Assembly: GCA_040217155.1 (NCBI GenBank)
Contig: JAVJNS010000036.1
Coordinates: 1-64,000, forward strand
From: Pelagibius sp040217155
GTDB taxonomy: Bacteria; Pseudomonadota; Alphaproteobacteria; Kiloniellales; Kiloniellaceae
Reading direction: 5' to 3'
DNA: 64,000 nucleotides
Shown: in pieces, positions 45,041-53,461 of the stretch
How positions within the stretch are numbered: position 1 is the stretch's first letter
Layout: each line of letters opens with the position of its first letter
Position numbers and translations under genes: made by a program
Notes under the pieces: generated by a model
What the model was told of the DNA's origin: nothing
Database searches by the model: none
The model's input: only the letters and a program-made list of their open reading frames with translations

Positions 45041-45943
45041 ATGTCATTGCTAGCAATTTTCGAGCAGGCCCTGAACGGTCTGATCATCAGTACCCTCTAC
45101 GCGCTGACGGCGTTGGGGCTGTCGATCATCTTCGGCGTGCTGCGTATCGTCAACTTCGCCCATGGCGAGATCTACATGCTGGGCGGCTACGTCTATTACT
45201 GCGCCGCTAGCGTCCTCGGGCTGCCACCGGTTGTCGCGGTGGCGAGTGCCGTCCTGGTGCTGATGGCCGCCGGCGCGCTCATCGAAAGGAGCCTGATCCG
45301 CCCGGTGCATGAGGGCAAGGTCGACCGGCCGGATGAGTACGCGATCATGATCACCTTCGCCCTCTCGGTTTTCCTCCTGAACTTCGCCAATTCGGTTTTC
45401 GGTCCCTGGCCGCAGCGCCCGGCGCCGCTGTTCCGGGGCAGGGTGGAGATCGGCGAGTTGATCATCAGCGGCGACCGGCTCGCCGCCGCCGGCGCCGGAG
45501 TGCTGCTGATCCTGACCACCGTGCTGGTGCTGCGCTACACTTGGTTGGGCAAGGCGGTGCGCGCCATCAGCCAGGACCGCGGCGCGGCAGAGATCTTCGG
45601 CGTCGACGTCAGCCGCTATTCGATGCTGTCCTTCGGCATCGGTACCGCCCTGGCCGCGGCGGCCGGCGCGCTGATCGGGCCGGTCTTCAACGTCACGCCG
45701 ATCATGGGGGTGATCCCCGTCATCAAGGCTTACATCATCGTCGTGCTGGGGGGGCTGGGCTCGATCCCCGGCGCCATTGTCGGGGCCTTGATCCTGGGGC
45801 AGGTCGAAAGTTTTGCCACCATCCTGATTCCCGATACCAGCCGCGCCTTGGCCTATAAGGATGCTTACGGCCTTGTGGTCCTGGTGCTGATCCTCCTGGT
45901 CCGGCCGCAAGGTTTGTTCGGCAAGCGGGAGCGCCGGGCATGA
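45041..45943 (+). CDS. livH: Branched-chain amino acid-type ABC transporter permease LivH (system 1)
   Basis: 300-residue inner-membrane permease with about eight hydrophobic segments. ALTALGLSIIFGVLRIVNFAHGE (quoted in part) is the family opening and the EAA-like loop is RAISQDRGAAEIFGVD. First gene of livHMGF; the stop overlaps livM as ATGA. Substrate probably an amide or amino-acid derivative, given the divergent amidase. Confidence 0.94.
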   Translation: MSLLAIFEQALNGLIISTLYALTALGLSIIFGVLRIVNFAHGEIYMLGGYVYYCAASVLGLPPVVAVASAVLVLMAAGALIERSLIRPVHEGKVDRPDEYAIMITFALSVFLLNFANSVFGPWPQRPAPLFRGRVEIGELIISGDRLAAAGAGVLLILTTVLVLRYTWLGKAVRAISQDRGAAEIFGVDVSRYSMLSFGIGTALAAAAGALIGPVFNVTPIMGVIPVIKAYIIVVLGGLGSIPGAIVGALILGQVESFATILIPDTSRALAYKDAYGLVVLVLILLVRPQGLFGKRERRA

Positions 45944-46881
45944 GCGGCATCCTTCGCCATCGCGCGGCGCTGCCTTGCCTGGTCCTGCTGGCCGCCTTCG
46001 CGGCCCTGCCGCTCTTGGGGCTGCCGGACTATTGGATCTACACGACGACCATCGGCTTCTACTACGCACTGCTGACCGCGAGTTGGTCCCTGCTGGTCGG
46101 CTTCGTCGGGCGCATCAGCTTCGCGCAGACGGCCATGGCCGGCCTTGGCGCTTATTCCGCGGTCCTGTTGGGCCAACACCTGGGCCTGTCGATTTTCAGC
46201 GGCCTTGTGGCCGGCGTGGTCCTCGCCGCCCTGGTCGGGTTGGCCATTGGCTGGCTGACGCTGCGCCTCCATGGCGCCTACCTCGGGTTGACGACCATCG
46301 CCTTCGCCGAGATCCTGCGCATTGCCGTGACCGCCGAGCACGGTTTGACCAAGGGCAGCCTCGGCCTGCCGGCCGAGGCGCTGATTCCCAACGGGACGCG
46401 ACAGAACTATTACTATCTGTTCCTCGCGGTGACCGTGGCTTCGTTGCTGGTGATGGCGGCCCTGCTGCGCTCGCGGGTCGGCCTGTTCTTCCAGGCCATC
46501 CGGGAGGATGAAGACGGCGCCGCTAGCCTGGGCGTGCGCGTGACCCTGTGGAAGACCCTGGCCTTCGCCATCTCCAGCGCTTTCGCCGGGCTCGCCGGCG
46601 GCCTCTACGCCCACTTCATCCAGCTCATCACGCCATCGATGATGTCGCTTCAGGAAATGGGCTTCGTCCTGGCCATGGCGGTGATTGGCGGATTCCACAA
46701 TATCCTCTTCGCGGCCCTGGGGGGCGTCGGCCTGCAGTTCCTCCTGGAGTTGCTGCGCGAGATGGGAGAATGGCGTCTCGTCGTTTTCGGCGCCGTCGCC
46801 ATCGCCATGCTGCGATTCGCGCCAAACGGCGTTTTCGGTCTGTTGGCCGGCGCTTTCTCGTCCAAGAGGGGTGACCGATGA
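45940..46881 (+). CDS. livM: Branched-chain amino acid-type ABC transporter permease LivM (system 1)
   Basis: 313-residue permease partner of LivH. Typical segments include LVGFVGRISFAQTAMAGLGAYS and FQAIREDEDGAASLGV (quoted in part), the ATPase-contact loop. Overlaps both neighbours by ATGA, so all subunits are translationally coupled. Confidence 0.94.
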   Translation: MSGILRHRAALPCLVLLAAFAALPLLGLPDYWIYTTTIGFYYALLTASWSLLVGFVGRISFAQTAMAGLGAYSAVLLGQHLGLSIFSGLVAGVVLAALVGLAIGWLTLRLHGAYLGLTTIAFAEILRIAVTAEHGLTKGSLGLPAEALIPNGTRQNYYYLFLAVTVASLLVMAALLRSRVGLFFQAIREDEDGAASLGVRVTLWKTLAFAISSAFAGLAGGLYAHFIQLITPSMMSLQEMGFVLAMAVIGGFHNILFAALGGVGLQFLLELLREMGEWRLVVFGAVAIAMLRFAPNGVFGLLAGAFSSKRGDR

Positions 46882-47606
46882 GCGCGCAGTTGAAGATCGA
46901 AGGACTGACCAAGGCCTTCGATGGTCTGGTGGCGCTCGAAGCCATCGACCTGGCGGTCGAGGCGGGCGAGCTTCTTGGGCTGATCGGGCCCAATGGCTCC
47001 GGCAAGACCACCCTGCTGAACATCGTCGGCGGTTACTACGAGGCTTCCGGCGGTCGCGTCACCTTCAACGGTCGCCGCATCGACGGCAAGGCGCCGAGCT
47101 CGTTGGCGCGTCTCGGAATCGGCCGGTCATTCCAGGTGACCAAGGTATTCAAACGTCTCAGCGTCGAGCAGAATCTCATGGTTCCCGGCGCAACGGACTG
47201 GAGCGTCAGCCAGGCTCGGACGCGGGCGCGGGCACGGGCGATTCTGGCTGACCTCAACCTGGACAGCCTCGCCGCCGACCGGGCCAGCAGCCTCTCGGGC
47301 GGCCAGGCCAAGCTGCTGGAGTTCGGCCGCATCATGATGCTGTCGCCGGAGCTGGTGCTTCTGGACGAACCTTTCGGTGGCGTGCATCCCGAGCTCAAGG
47401 CCTTCATGTACGAGCGCATTCGCGACTGGAACGCCGGTGGCGTCACTGTGGTCCTCGTAAGTCATGATATGGGATCGATCTTCGATCTCTGCCGCAGGGT
47501 GGTTACGCTGTCCTACGGTCAGATCATCGCCGACGGCACGCCGGAGGAAGTCCGCAAAGATCCCGCCGTCCTGGATGCATACCTTGGGGACCACCATGCC
47601 GCTTGA
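46878..47606 (+). CDS. livG: Branched-chain amino acid-type ABC transporter ATPase LivG (system 1)
   Basis: 242-residue ATPase. Walker A GPNGSGKTT, signature SLSGGQAKLLEFGRIMM, Walker B LVLLDEPFGGV, H-loop VLVSHDMGS. Energises the LivHM channel together with LivF. Confidence 0.95.
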   Translation: MSAQLKIEGLTKAFDGLVALEAIDLAVEAGELLGLIGPNGSGKTTLLNIVGGYYEASGGRVTFNGRRIDGKAPSSLARLGIGRSFQVTKVFKRLSVEQNLMVPGATDWSVSQARTRARARAILADLNLDSLAADRASSLSGGQAKLLEFGRIMMLSPELVLLDEPFGGVHPELKAFMYERIRDWNAGGVTVVLVSHDMGSIFDLCRRVVTLSYGQIIADGTPEEVRKDPAVLDAYLGDHHAA

Positions 47607-48312
47607 AGTTACCGACCTTCACGCGGGCTATCAGCGTGACATCGACATCCTCCGCGGGCTCAACATCACGGCGCGTGACGGCCAGATCACCACCATCATC
47701 GGCGCCAACGGCGTCGGCAAGTCGACGCTGCTGAAGACCATTGTCGGCCAACTGCGGCCGCACGGCGGGCGGATGAGCTACAACGGCCTGGACCTTGCCA
47801 AACTGCCGGCAAAGGATCTGGTGCGCAACGGCATTGCCTACATCGCCCAGCAGCACGCGCTGTTCAAGGAGATGACCGTCGAGGAAAATGTCGAGATGGC
47901 GACCTGGAGCTTCAAGCACGACAGGGCGCGGGCGCGCCGGGCGCGGGAGCGCACTTATGAGCGGGCGCCTTACCTCAAGAACTTCCGCTCGCGTCGCGCG
48001 GGATTGATGTCGGGCGGCCAGCAGCGCCTCATGCAACTGCAACTGGCGATGATGAGCGATCCGAACCTGCTGCTCATCGACGAACCCACCGTGGGCCTGG
48101 ACCCGAAGCGCGCCAAGGTCATCTATGCGCATCTGCGTCAGCTGGTCAGCGCGGAGGGAAAGACCGTCCTGATGGTCGATCAGAATGTGATCGCCGGCAC
48201 CGATGTGGCCGACTACATCTACGTCCTGGAATTGGGGCAGAACAAACTGGAAGGCAGCAAGCGGAAGTTCGACGAGGTTTACCGCGAGACGATCGCCGAC
48301 TGGCTCATCTGA
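47596..48312 (+). CDS. livF: Branched-chain amino acid-type ABC transporter ATPase LivF (system 1)
   Basis: 238-residue ATPase starting at ATG 47596, an 11-nt overlap with livG. Walker A GANGVGKST, signature MSGGQQRLMQLQLAMM, Walker B LLLIDEPTVGLDP. The usual H-loop histidine is not obvious: the stretch reads LMVDQNV where most members have VEQNV or a His, as is common in LivF. Last gene of the operon, followed by a bidirectional terminator. Confidence 0.93.
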   Translation: MPLEVTDLHAGYQRDIDILRGLNITARDGQITTIIGANGVGKSTLLKTIVGQLRPHGGRMSYNGLDLAKLPAKDLVRNGIAYIAQQHALFKEMTVEENVEMATWSFKHDRARARRARERTYERAPYLKNFRSRRAGLMSGGQQRLMQLQLAMMSDPNLLLIDEPTVGLDPKRAKVIYAHLRQLVSAEGKTVLMVDQNVIAGTDVADYIYVLELGQNKLEGSKRKFDEVYRETIADWLI

Positions 48313-48366
48313 GGTCAGGCTGTTTGCCGGGTTCCGCCTTTTTCCCGTGCCGACGCGGCAGGAATA

Positions 48367-48393
48367 AGCCCCGCCGGGGAAACCGGCGGGGCT
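48367..48393. terminator. Bidirectional terminator between livF and the binding-protein gene
   Basis: AGCCCCGCCGG (48367-48377) and CCGGCGGGGCT (48383-48393) form a perfect 11-bp stem with a GGAAA loop between convergent genes, followed by GATTTGT on the plus strand and TATTCC on the minus strand. Confidence 0.7.
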
Positions 48394-48417
48394 GATTTGT
48401 AGACGCCGTGAAGCGCT

Positions 48418-49629
48418 TTAGGGTTTCATCACCAGTTCGTCGCCCGTCGCCTGCGCCCGGGGCCAGAGGATCGTCGCCTCGGCGGGCGTCTGGTTCGGCT
48501 TGGCGTACTGGATCACGAAGATCGGCACTTCCGGCCACTGCTGGAACTTCCACTTCGGCTCCTTGGTCTGGGGGAAGTGGATCTTGCCCCGGGTACCGTC
48601 CCATTCGAGCTTGCGCAGCGCCACCTGGATGGCTTCGCGGTCCGCCGAACCTGCCGCCTTGATGGCCTCGGCGATGACCATGACCCCGTCGTAGCCCTCC
48701 ATCGCCACGGCATTGGCCGGGCGGCCGTAGGCGGCCTCGTAAGCCTTGCCGAAGGAGCGCGACAGCGGCGTGTCGGGTTTGCCCGGCAGGCCGGCCGGAT
48801 TGCCGATGACATAGACGCCGTCATCGCCCATGACGTTCCAGAATTCCGGCTCCAGAACGTCCGCCCCGGCGGCGAAGATCGCCGTGTTCTTGGAGGGGGC
48901 GAGGCCCAGATCATAGGCCTGGCGCAGCATCAACAGCAGGTTTGAGCCGGTGAAGCCGGCGACAATGAGGTCGGGCACCGGGTCGGCCCGCTTCAATTGG
49001 AGCAGCTGAGGCGTGAAGTCGCTGACCGTGCGCTCGGCGGTGAAGGAGGTCACCTTGGCGCCGGTGTTCTCCAGGTTTTTGGTGAAGACATCGATCACAC
49101 CGAAACCCCAGTCGGAGTTTTCCGAGATGATGGCGATGTTCTTGAAGCCCGCTTCCTTCACCCAGTCGGCCGCCACGGAATAGACCAGGGAGTTCGCCAC
49201 GGTAATGCGGAAGACTTCGGGGATCTGCGCGGCGGTGACGCTGTCGGACCAGCATTCGCCGGCGACGAAGGCAGCTCCGTACTTCTCGGCGACGGGACCG
49301 ACGGCGGCGCAGACGGCACTATGGGCGCTGCCGGTCACAGCGGCGACTTCTTCCTTCGACGCCAGGCGTTCGAAGGCGGCGACGCCTTTTTCAGGCACGC
49401 CCGAGGTGTCTTCGACGATGAGTTCGACCTTCTTGCCGAGCAGGCCGCCCGCCGCATTCAGTTCATCGACTGCGATCAGCATTCCGTCACGCAGCGATTC
49501 GCCGGTCTGCACGCCGCCCGGCGGCGAGAGCGGGGCGAGGCCACCGATCTTGATGGTTTCCTGTGCGCTGGCCGGTGCTGCCGCCAAGAGGGCCGCGACG
49601 GCGAGCGATGAGAGCCACGTGGATTTCAT
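48418..49629 (-). CDS. Branched-chain amino acid-type ABC transporter binding protein (system 1)
   Basis: 403-residue periplasmic binding protein. Signal peptide 1-22 (AVAALLAAAPASAQ). GGLAPLSPPGGVQTGESLRDG and AVTGSAHSAVC are the ligand-pocket stretches of the LivK/amide-binding type. Encoded convergently to livHMGF and divergently from the XRE-type regulator. It supplies substrate to system 1. Confidence 0.93.
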   Translation of the reverse strand: MKSTWLSSLAVAALLAAAPASAQETIKIGGLAPLSPPGGVQTGESLRDGMLIAVDELNAAGGLLGKKVELIVEDTSGVPEKGVAAFERLASKEEVAAVTGSAHSAVCAAVGPVAEKYGAAFVAGECWSDSVTAAQIPEVFRITVANSLVYSVAADWVKEAGFKNIAIISENSDWGFGVIDVFTKNLENTGAKVTSFTAERTVSDFTPQLLQLKRADPVPDLIVAGFTGSNLLLMLRQAYDLGLAPSKNTAIFAAGADVLEPEFWNVMGDDGVYVIGNPAGLPGKPDTPLSRSFGKAYEAAYGRPANAVAMEGYDGVMVIAEAIKAAGSADREAIQVALRKLEWDGTRGKIHFPQTKEPKWKFQQWPEVPIFVIQYAKPNQTPAEATILWPRAQATGDELVMKP

Positions 49630-49757
49630 TCTCGGACCTTTCTCCGTTGATTACTGCTCGCTTCGATTGGATCGCATCGCCGGGCCGCCGGTTTGCGGTC
49701 CAGGTTGCGGCACTGAAGCGAACCTCCCTTGATTCGCCTTTGATTCTGGGGCGCTTT

Positions 49758-49832
49758 GCGTCACCTGCACAACAAAGTTGGCACTTGCGGTATGACGCAC
49801 AAATGAAATAATAAGGCGTCAAATCGCGTCAG
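49758..49832. promoter_or_regulatory. GCGTCA operator-like boxes upstream of the XRE-type regulator and binding-protein gene
   Basis: GCGTCAAATCGCGTCAG at 49816-49832 has two direct GCGTCA boxes 10 bp apart. Additional boxes: GCGTCA at 49758-49763 and inverted TGACGC at 49793-49798. Same paired motif as at 44911-44927. Located 17 bp before the regulator start, so autoregulation is likely. Confidence 0.6.
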
Positions 49833-49849
49833 ATTTCGGAGCGCGCCGC

Positions 49850-50686
49850 ATGTCCGCCGACTTTACCGCCAATCTGCGGCTGCTGTGCAGCTACCATCAG
49901 TCGATTTCCGAAGTTTGCCGCAAGGTCGGCATCAGCCGCCAGCAGTTCACCAAGTATCTCTCCGCGAGCAGCTTTCCAAGCCAAAGGAACCTGCGTGTCA
50001 TCTGCGACTTCTTCGGCGTCGATGACTACGAACTGCTGATGCCGCATGAGCAGTTTTCGAACATCGTGCGGCTGCGGCCGGTGCGTGGCGATGAAGGTCA
50101 GCCGTTGCCGCCCCGTCTCAATCGTCTGCTCACCACGGCGGCGCGGCGCGGCAACCAACTCCGCCGCTATCACGGATATTACTTCAAGTATTTCTTCTCG
50201 CTGACCGAGCCGGGCATGGTGCTGCGCTCGCTGGTGTACATCTATCCGTCGCAGGAATTTACCCAGTACAAGACGATCGAGCGCCTGCGCCGCTTCGGAT
50301 CGCCGGCGGCGACCACTTACATCTTCAAATACGAGGGCATCTTGCTGCTGGTCGGCGACCGCCTTCATATGATCGACTACGAAACTGTGGTCGGCAACGA
50401 GATATCGCAGTCGATCCTCTATCTGCCGAGCCGCAACCGCTTGTCGCACCTCATGGGCCTGATGATCGGGGTGGCGGGCACGGAGGCACATCAACCTGCG
50501 GCGGTGAAGGTGATCCTGGAGTATCTCGGTAAGACGATCGACCGCAGGAGAGCCCTGGCACACTGCGGCCTGCTGCCGCCGGCCCATGGATCGATCGATG
50601 CGCAGGTTTACGACTACATCGCGCCACGGCGAGGCGAGGGCAGCGGCATCCTGCGTTCCGAGGTGCCGTCGTCGGGGCTCTCCTAG
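49850..50686 (+). CDS. HTH (XRE-like) transcriptional regulator
   Basis: 278-residue protein. Residues ~15-65 hold an XRE/Cro-type helix-turn-helix (SEVCRKVGISRQQFTKYLS, DFFGVDDYELL). The rest (~80-260) is a large domain of unknown function rich in aromatic residues (RRYHGYYFKYFFSLTEPG), possibly ligand-sensing. Divergent from the binding-protein gene, with repeated GCGTCA boxes in front. Probably the regulator of the amidase/Liv system. Confidence 0.8.
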   Translation: MSADFTANLRLLCSYHQSISEVCRKVGISRQQFTKYLSASSFPSQRNLRVICDFFGVDDYELLMPHEQFSNIVRLRPVRGDEGQPLPPRLNRLLTTAARRGNQLRRYHGYYFKYFFSLTEPGMVLRSLVYIYPSQEFTQYKTIERLRRFGSPAATTYIFKYEGILLLVGDRLHMIDYETVVGNEISQSILYLPSRNRLSHLMGLMIGVAGTEAHQPAAVKVILEYLGKTIDRRRALAHCGLLPPAHGSIDAQVYDYIAPRRGEGSGILRSEVPSSGLS

Positions 50687-50700
50687 CGGAGCCTATGCAT

Positions 50701-51573
50701 CTAGCCGCCGAGGAACAGGCGTCCGACTTCCGGGTCCCGCAGCAGGATATCGCCCTTGTCGGCCATGGCCAGTTCGCCGGACACCAGGACATAGCCGATA
50801 TCGGCGAACTCCAGGCCCTTCTTGGCGTTCTGCTCGACCATGATGATGGTCTTGCCTTCGCCTCTCTGCAGATCTTCCAGGATCTCGAAGACCATGTCGA
50901 TGAAGCGCGGTTCCAGGCCGATGGAGGGCTCGTCGACCAACAGCACCTCGGGGTCCATGACCAGGGCGCGGGAGATTTCCAGCAGGCGCCGTTCGCCGCC
51001 GGAGAGCACCTTGGCGGCGTGGCGCCGGCGCTCGGCCAGGCGGGGGTACTTGGTCAAGATCTCCTCGGCCTTTTCCTTGGCCTGGGACGGCTTGTCCATC
51101 AGGTAGCCGCCCATCCAGAGGTTTTCCTCCACCGTCATGCCGGGGAAGACCGACTTGTCCTGCAGGATGTAGGCGACACCGGCCGAGCGCAGCTTGTCCT
51201 TCGACGACAGCCGGGTGACGTTCTTGCCGCCGACGTTCACCGAGCCGCCGAAGATGTTGGTGAAGCCGAAGATCGAGTGCAGCACCGTCGACTTGCCGGC
51301 GCCGTTCGGGCCGATGAGGCAGAGCGACTGGCCCTTGCCGACCTGCAGATTGAAGTTGTGCAGGATCTGCATCTTGCCGTAGCCGGCCTTGAGGCCCTCG
51401 ATCTTCACGAAGGGCTCGTTGCCGCAGAGGTCGGCCAGGCGGGTTTCCGGGATGCCGGACTCGGCCAATGCCGCCGCCTGGCGGTTCACATCCTCGACCG
51501 AAATGACGGTTTCGACGCCACCCTTGCCGTAGCCGCGGACCGGCTGCTTGCTGTTTTCCGGATTGCTCATCAA
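50701..51573 (-). CDS. livF: Branched-chain amino acid-type ABC transporter ATPase LivF (system 2), N-terminally extended
   Basis: 290-residue ATPase. Walker A GPNGAGKST, signature LSGGERRLLEISRALV, Walker B VLLVDEPSIGLEP. About 50 extra residues precede the normal ATPase start (FVKIEGLKAGYGK); this extension (KQPVRGYGKGG, RQAAALAESGIPETRLADLC) has no known motif. Overlaps livG2 by ATGA; last gene of the system 2 operon. Confidence 0.93.
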   Translation of the reverse strand: MMSNPENSKQPVRGYGKGGVETVISVEDVNRQAAALAESGIPETRLADLCGNEPFVKIEGLKAGYGKMQILHNFNLQVGKGQSLCLIGPNGAGKSTVLHSIFGFTNIFGGSVNVGGKNVTRLSSKDKLRSAGVAYILQDKSVFPGMTVEENLWMGGYLMDKPSQAKEKAEEILTKYPRLAERRRHAAKVLSGGERRLLEISRALVMDPEVLLVDEPSIGLEPRFIDMVFEILEDLQRGEGKTIIMVEQNAKKGLEFADIGYVLVSGELAMADKGDILLRDPEVGRLFLGG

Positions 51574-52316
51574 TGCGCCCCAAGATAGGCGTCGATGACG
51601 CGCTGGTCGTTCTGGATTTCGTCCGGATTGCCTTCCGCCAGCATCTCACCATGGGCGAGGCAGTAGATGTGTTCGGCCAGGTTCATGATCACCCGCATGT
51701 TGTGCTCGATGACGAAGAGGGTAATGCCGAACTCCTCGTTGGCCCGCTTCAAGCGGTCGATCAGGCCGTTGATCAGCGTCGGATTGATGCCGGCGGTGGG
51801 TTCGTCCAGCAGCAGCACCTTGGGCTGGTTCATCAAAGCCATGGCGAATTCCAGCAGCTTCTGCTGCCCGAAGGAGAGGTCGCCGGAAATCAGGTGGCGC
51901 TTCTGGTAGAGCCCGACAAACTCCAGCAGGTGCTCGGCCTTTTCCTTCTGCTCTCGCGAATAGCCTTTGAACATGTCAGCCAGGGTCGCGTTGCGGTGCG
52001 GCACCGAGATCAGCATGTTCTTGACGCAGTCCATCTCGCCGTAGATCCGGGTCTGCTGAAAAGTGCGCAGCAGGCCGAGGCGCGCGATCTGCGGCACCTT
52101 GAGGTCGGAGATCTCGCGGCCCTCGAACTTGATGGAGCCGCCATCGATCGGGTGAAAGCCGACGATCGAGTTGAACAGCGTCGTCTTGCCCGACCCGTTG
52201 GGGCCGATGAGTCCGGTGATCTTGCCTTCCGGCACGGTGATCGAGACTTCGTGGTTGGCGACCACGCCGCCATAGGACTTCGATACCTTGTCGACGGCGA
52301 TCATGGCGGTGTTCAT
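51570..52316 (-). CDS. livG: Branched-chain amino acid-type ABC transporter ATPase LivG (system 2)
   Basis: 248-residue ATPase from ATG 52316 (ATG 52304 is an alternative). Walker A GPNGSGKTT, signature LSFGQQKLLEFAMAL (Gly-to-Phe change in LSGGQ), Walker B VLLLDEPTAGI, H-loop FVIEHNM. Overlaps livM2 by ATGA. Confidence 0.94.
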   Translation of the reverse strand: MNTAMIAVDKVSKSYGGVVANHEVSITVPEGKITGLIGPNGSGKTTLFNSIVGFHPIDGGSIKFEGREISDLKVPQIARLGLLRTFQQTRIYGEMDCVKNMLISVPHRNATLADMFKGYSREQKEKAEHLLEFVGLYQKRHLISGDLSFGQQKLLEFAMALMNQPKVLLLDEPTAGINPTLINGLIDRLKRANEEFGITLFVIEHNMRVIMNLAEHIYCLAHGEMLAEGNPDEIQNDQRVIDAYLGAH

Positions 52317-53458
52317 CGGCCGCCCTCCTCGGCGCCGGCGGCGGACATCCGCTGGTCCACGGTGATGCCGAAACGTTCGGGCCACTTGCGTTGCATCCAG
52401 CCCATGATGCCTTCCTGGAAGAACACCACGTTGACGATGATCAGCAGGCCGAGGGCGACCCATTGCCAGCCGAGCAGATAGGTCCAGGTGACTTCCTTGA
52501 CGATGTGGAACAGCGTGGCGCCGATCACCGGTCCCCAAAGCGTGCCCTTGCCGCCGAGCAGTGCCATGACCACCATGAAGATGCCGAAGGTCGCCACCGG
52601 GAAGGCGACCTCCAGGGGCTCGACGAAGCCCGTCATGTTGCCAAAGATCGCACCGGACATGCCGAGGAAGAAAGCCGCCACCGACCAGCCGACGAGCTTG
52701 TGGCGCAGCGTATGGATGCCCATGGCGTCGGCTTTTTCCTCGTCGTCGCGGATGGCGTTGACGGCGAGGCCGAAGCGTGTGGAATAGAGCCAGCGCACGC
52801 AGATAAAGGTGAGGAGAGCGAGCACCAGAAGGATGATGTAGAAGACCAGCGATTTTTCTCCCGGCGCGCCGGGATAGACCGGCATGGCGATACCGCTGCC
52901 GCCGCCGATCCACTGCCAGGTGCCGGCCAGTTCCCGGGCCGAAAGCGCGACGCCCAGCGTGCCGATGGCGAAGTAGGGGCCGCGCAGCCCGAAAACGATC
53001 TGTCCGAGGAGGATGGCGAAAACGACGCAGCCGACGGCTGCCAGGCCGGTCCCCAGGGTGATCCCCAGGAAGTAATCCCCGTAGTCGAGCACCAGTTGCT
53101 CGCCGCCGCGTGCCGAGGTGTAGGCGCCGACATCGGTGAACAGGCCGACTTGCACGACCGCCGAGATGTACATGCCGGCGCCGAAGAAGAAGATGTTGCC
53201 GAGTGAGTTGTAGCCCATCTGCCCGCCGGCGATGTCCCAGGTCAGGGCGAAGAGAATCATCAGCCACAGAATGGCGATCTGGGTGGTATAGGCCGGAACG
53301 ACCAAGGGCGCGGCCACGGCAAAGACGATGACCGCCGCGTAGACGTACCAGGGCGTGGTGTCCGGATTGACGGCGAAAGCGCCATGGCAGCTTTCGACGC
53401 CGGCGGCGTCAGTCGCGGCGGCCGCACCGCTTTGCCGGAGGGTGTTGTCGCTGGTCAT
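52313..53458 (-). CDS. livM: Branched-chain amino acid-type ABC transporter permease LivM (system 2)
   Basis: 381-residue permease, longer than livM of system 1 because of a hydrophilic N-terminal tail of about 35 residues. Core signatures GQMGYNSLGNIFFFGAGMY and AIRDDEEKADAMGIHTL (quoted in part) are present. Starts 3 nt after livH2. Confidence 0.94.
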   Translation of the reverse strand: MTSDNTLRQSGAAAATDAAGVESCHGAFAVNPDTTPWYVYAAVIVFAVAAPLVVPAYTTQIAILWLMILFALTWDIAGGQMGYNSLGNIFFFGAGMYISAVVQVGLFTDVGAYTSARGGEQLVLDYGDYFLGITLGTGLAAVGCVVFAILLGQIVFGLRGPYFAIGTLGVALSARELAGTWQWIGGGSGIAMPVYPGAPGEKSLVFYIILLVLALLTFICVRWLYSTRFGLAVNAIRDDEEKADAMGIHTLRHKLVGWSVAAFFLGMSGAIFGNMTGFVEPLEVAFPVATFGIFMVVMALLGGKGTLWGPVIGATLFHIVKEVTWTYLLGWQWVALGLLIIVNVVFFQEGIMGWMQRKWPERFGITVDQRMSAAGAEEGGR

Positions 53459-53461
53459 GGC

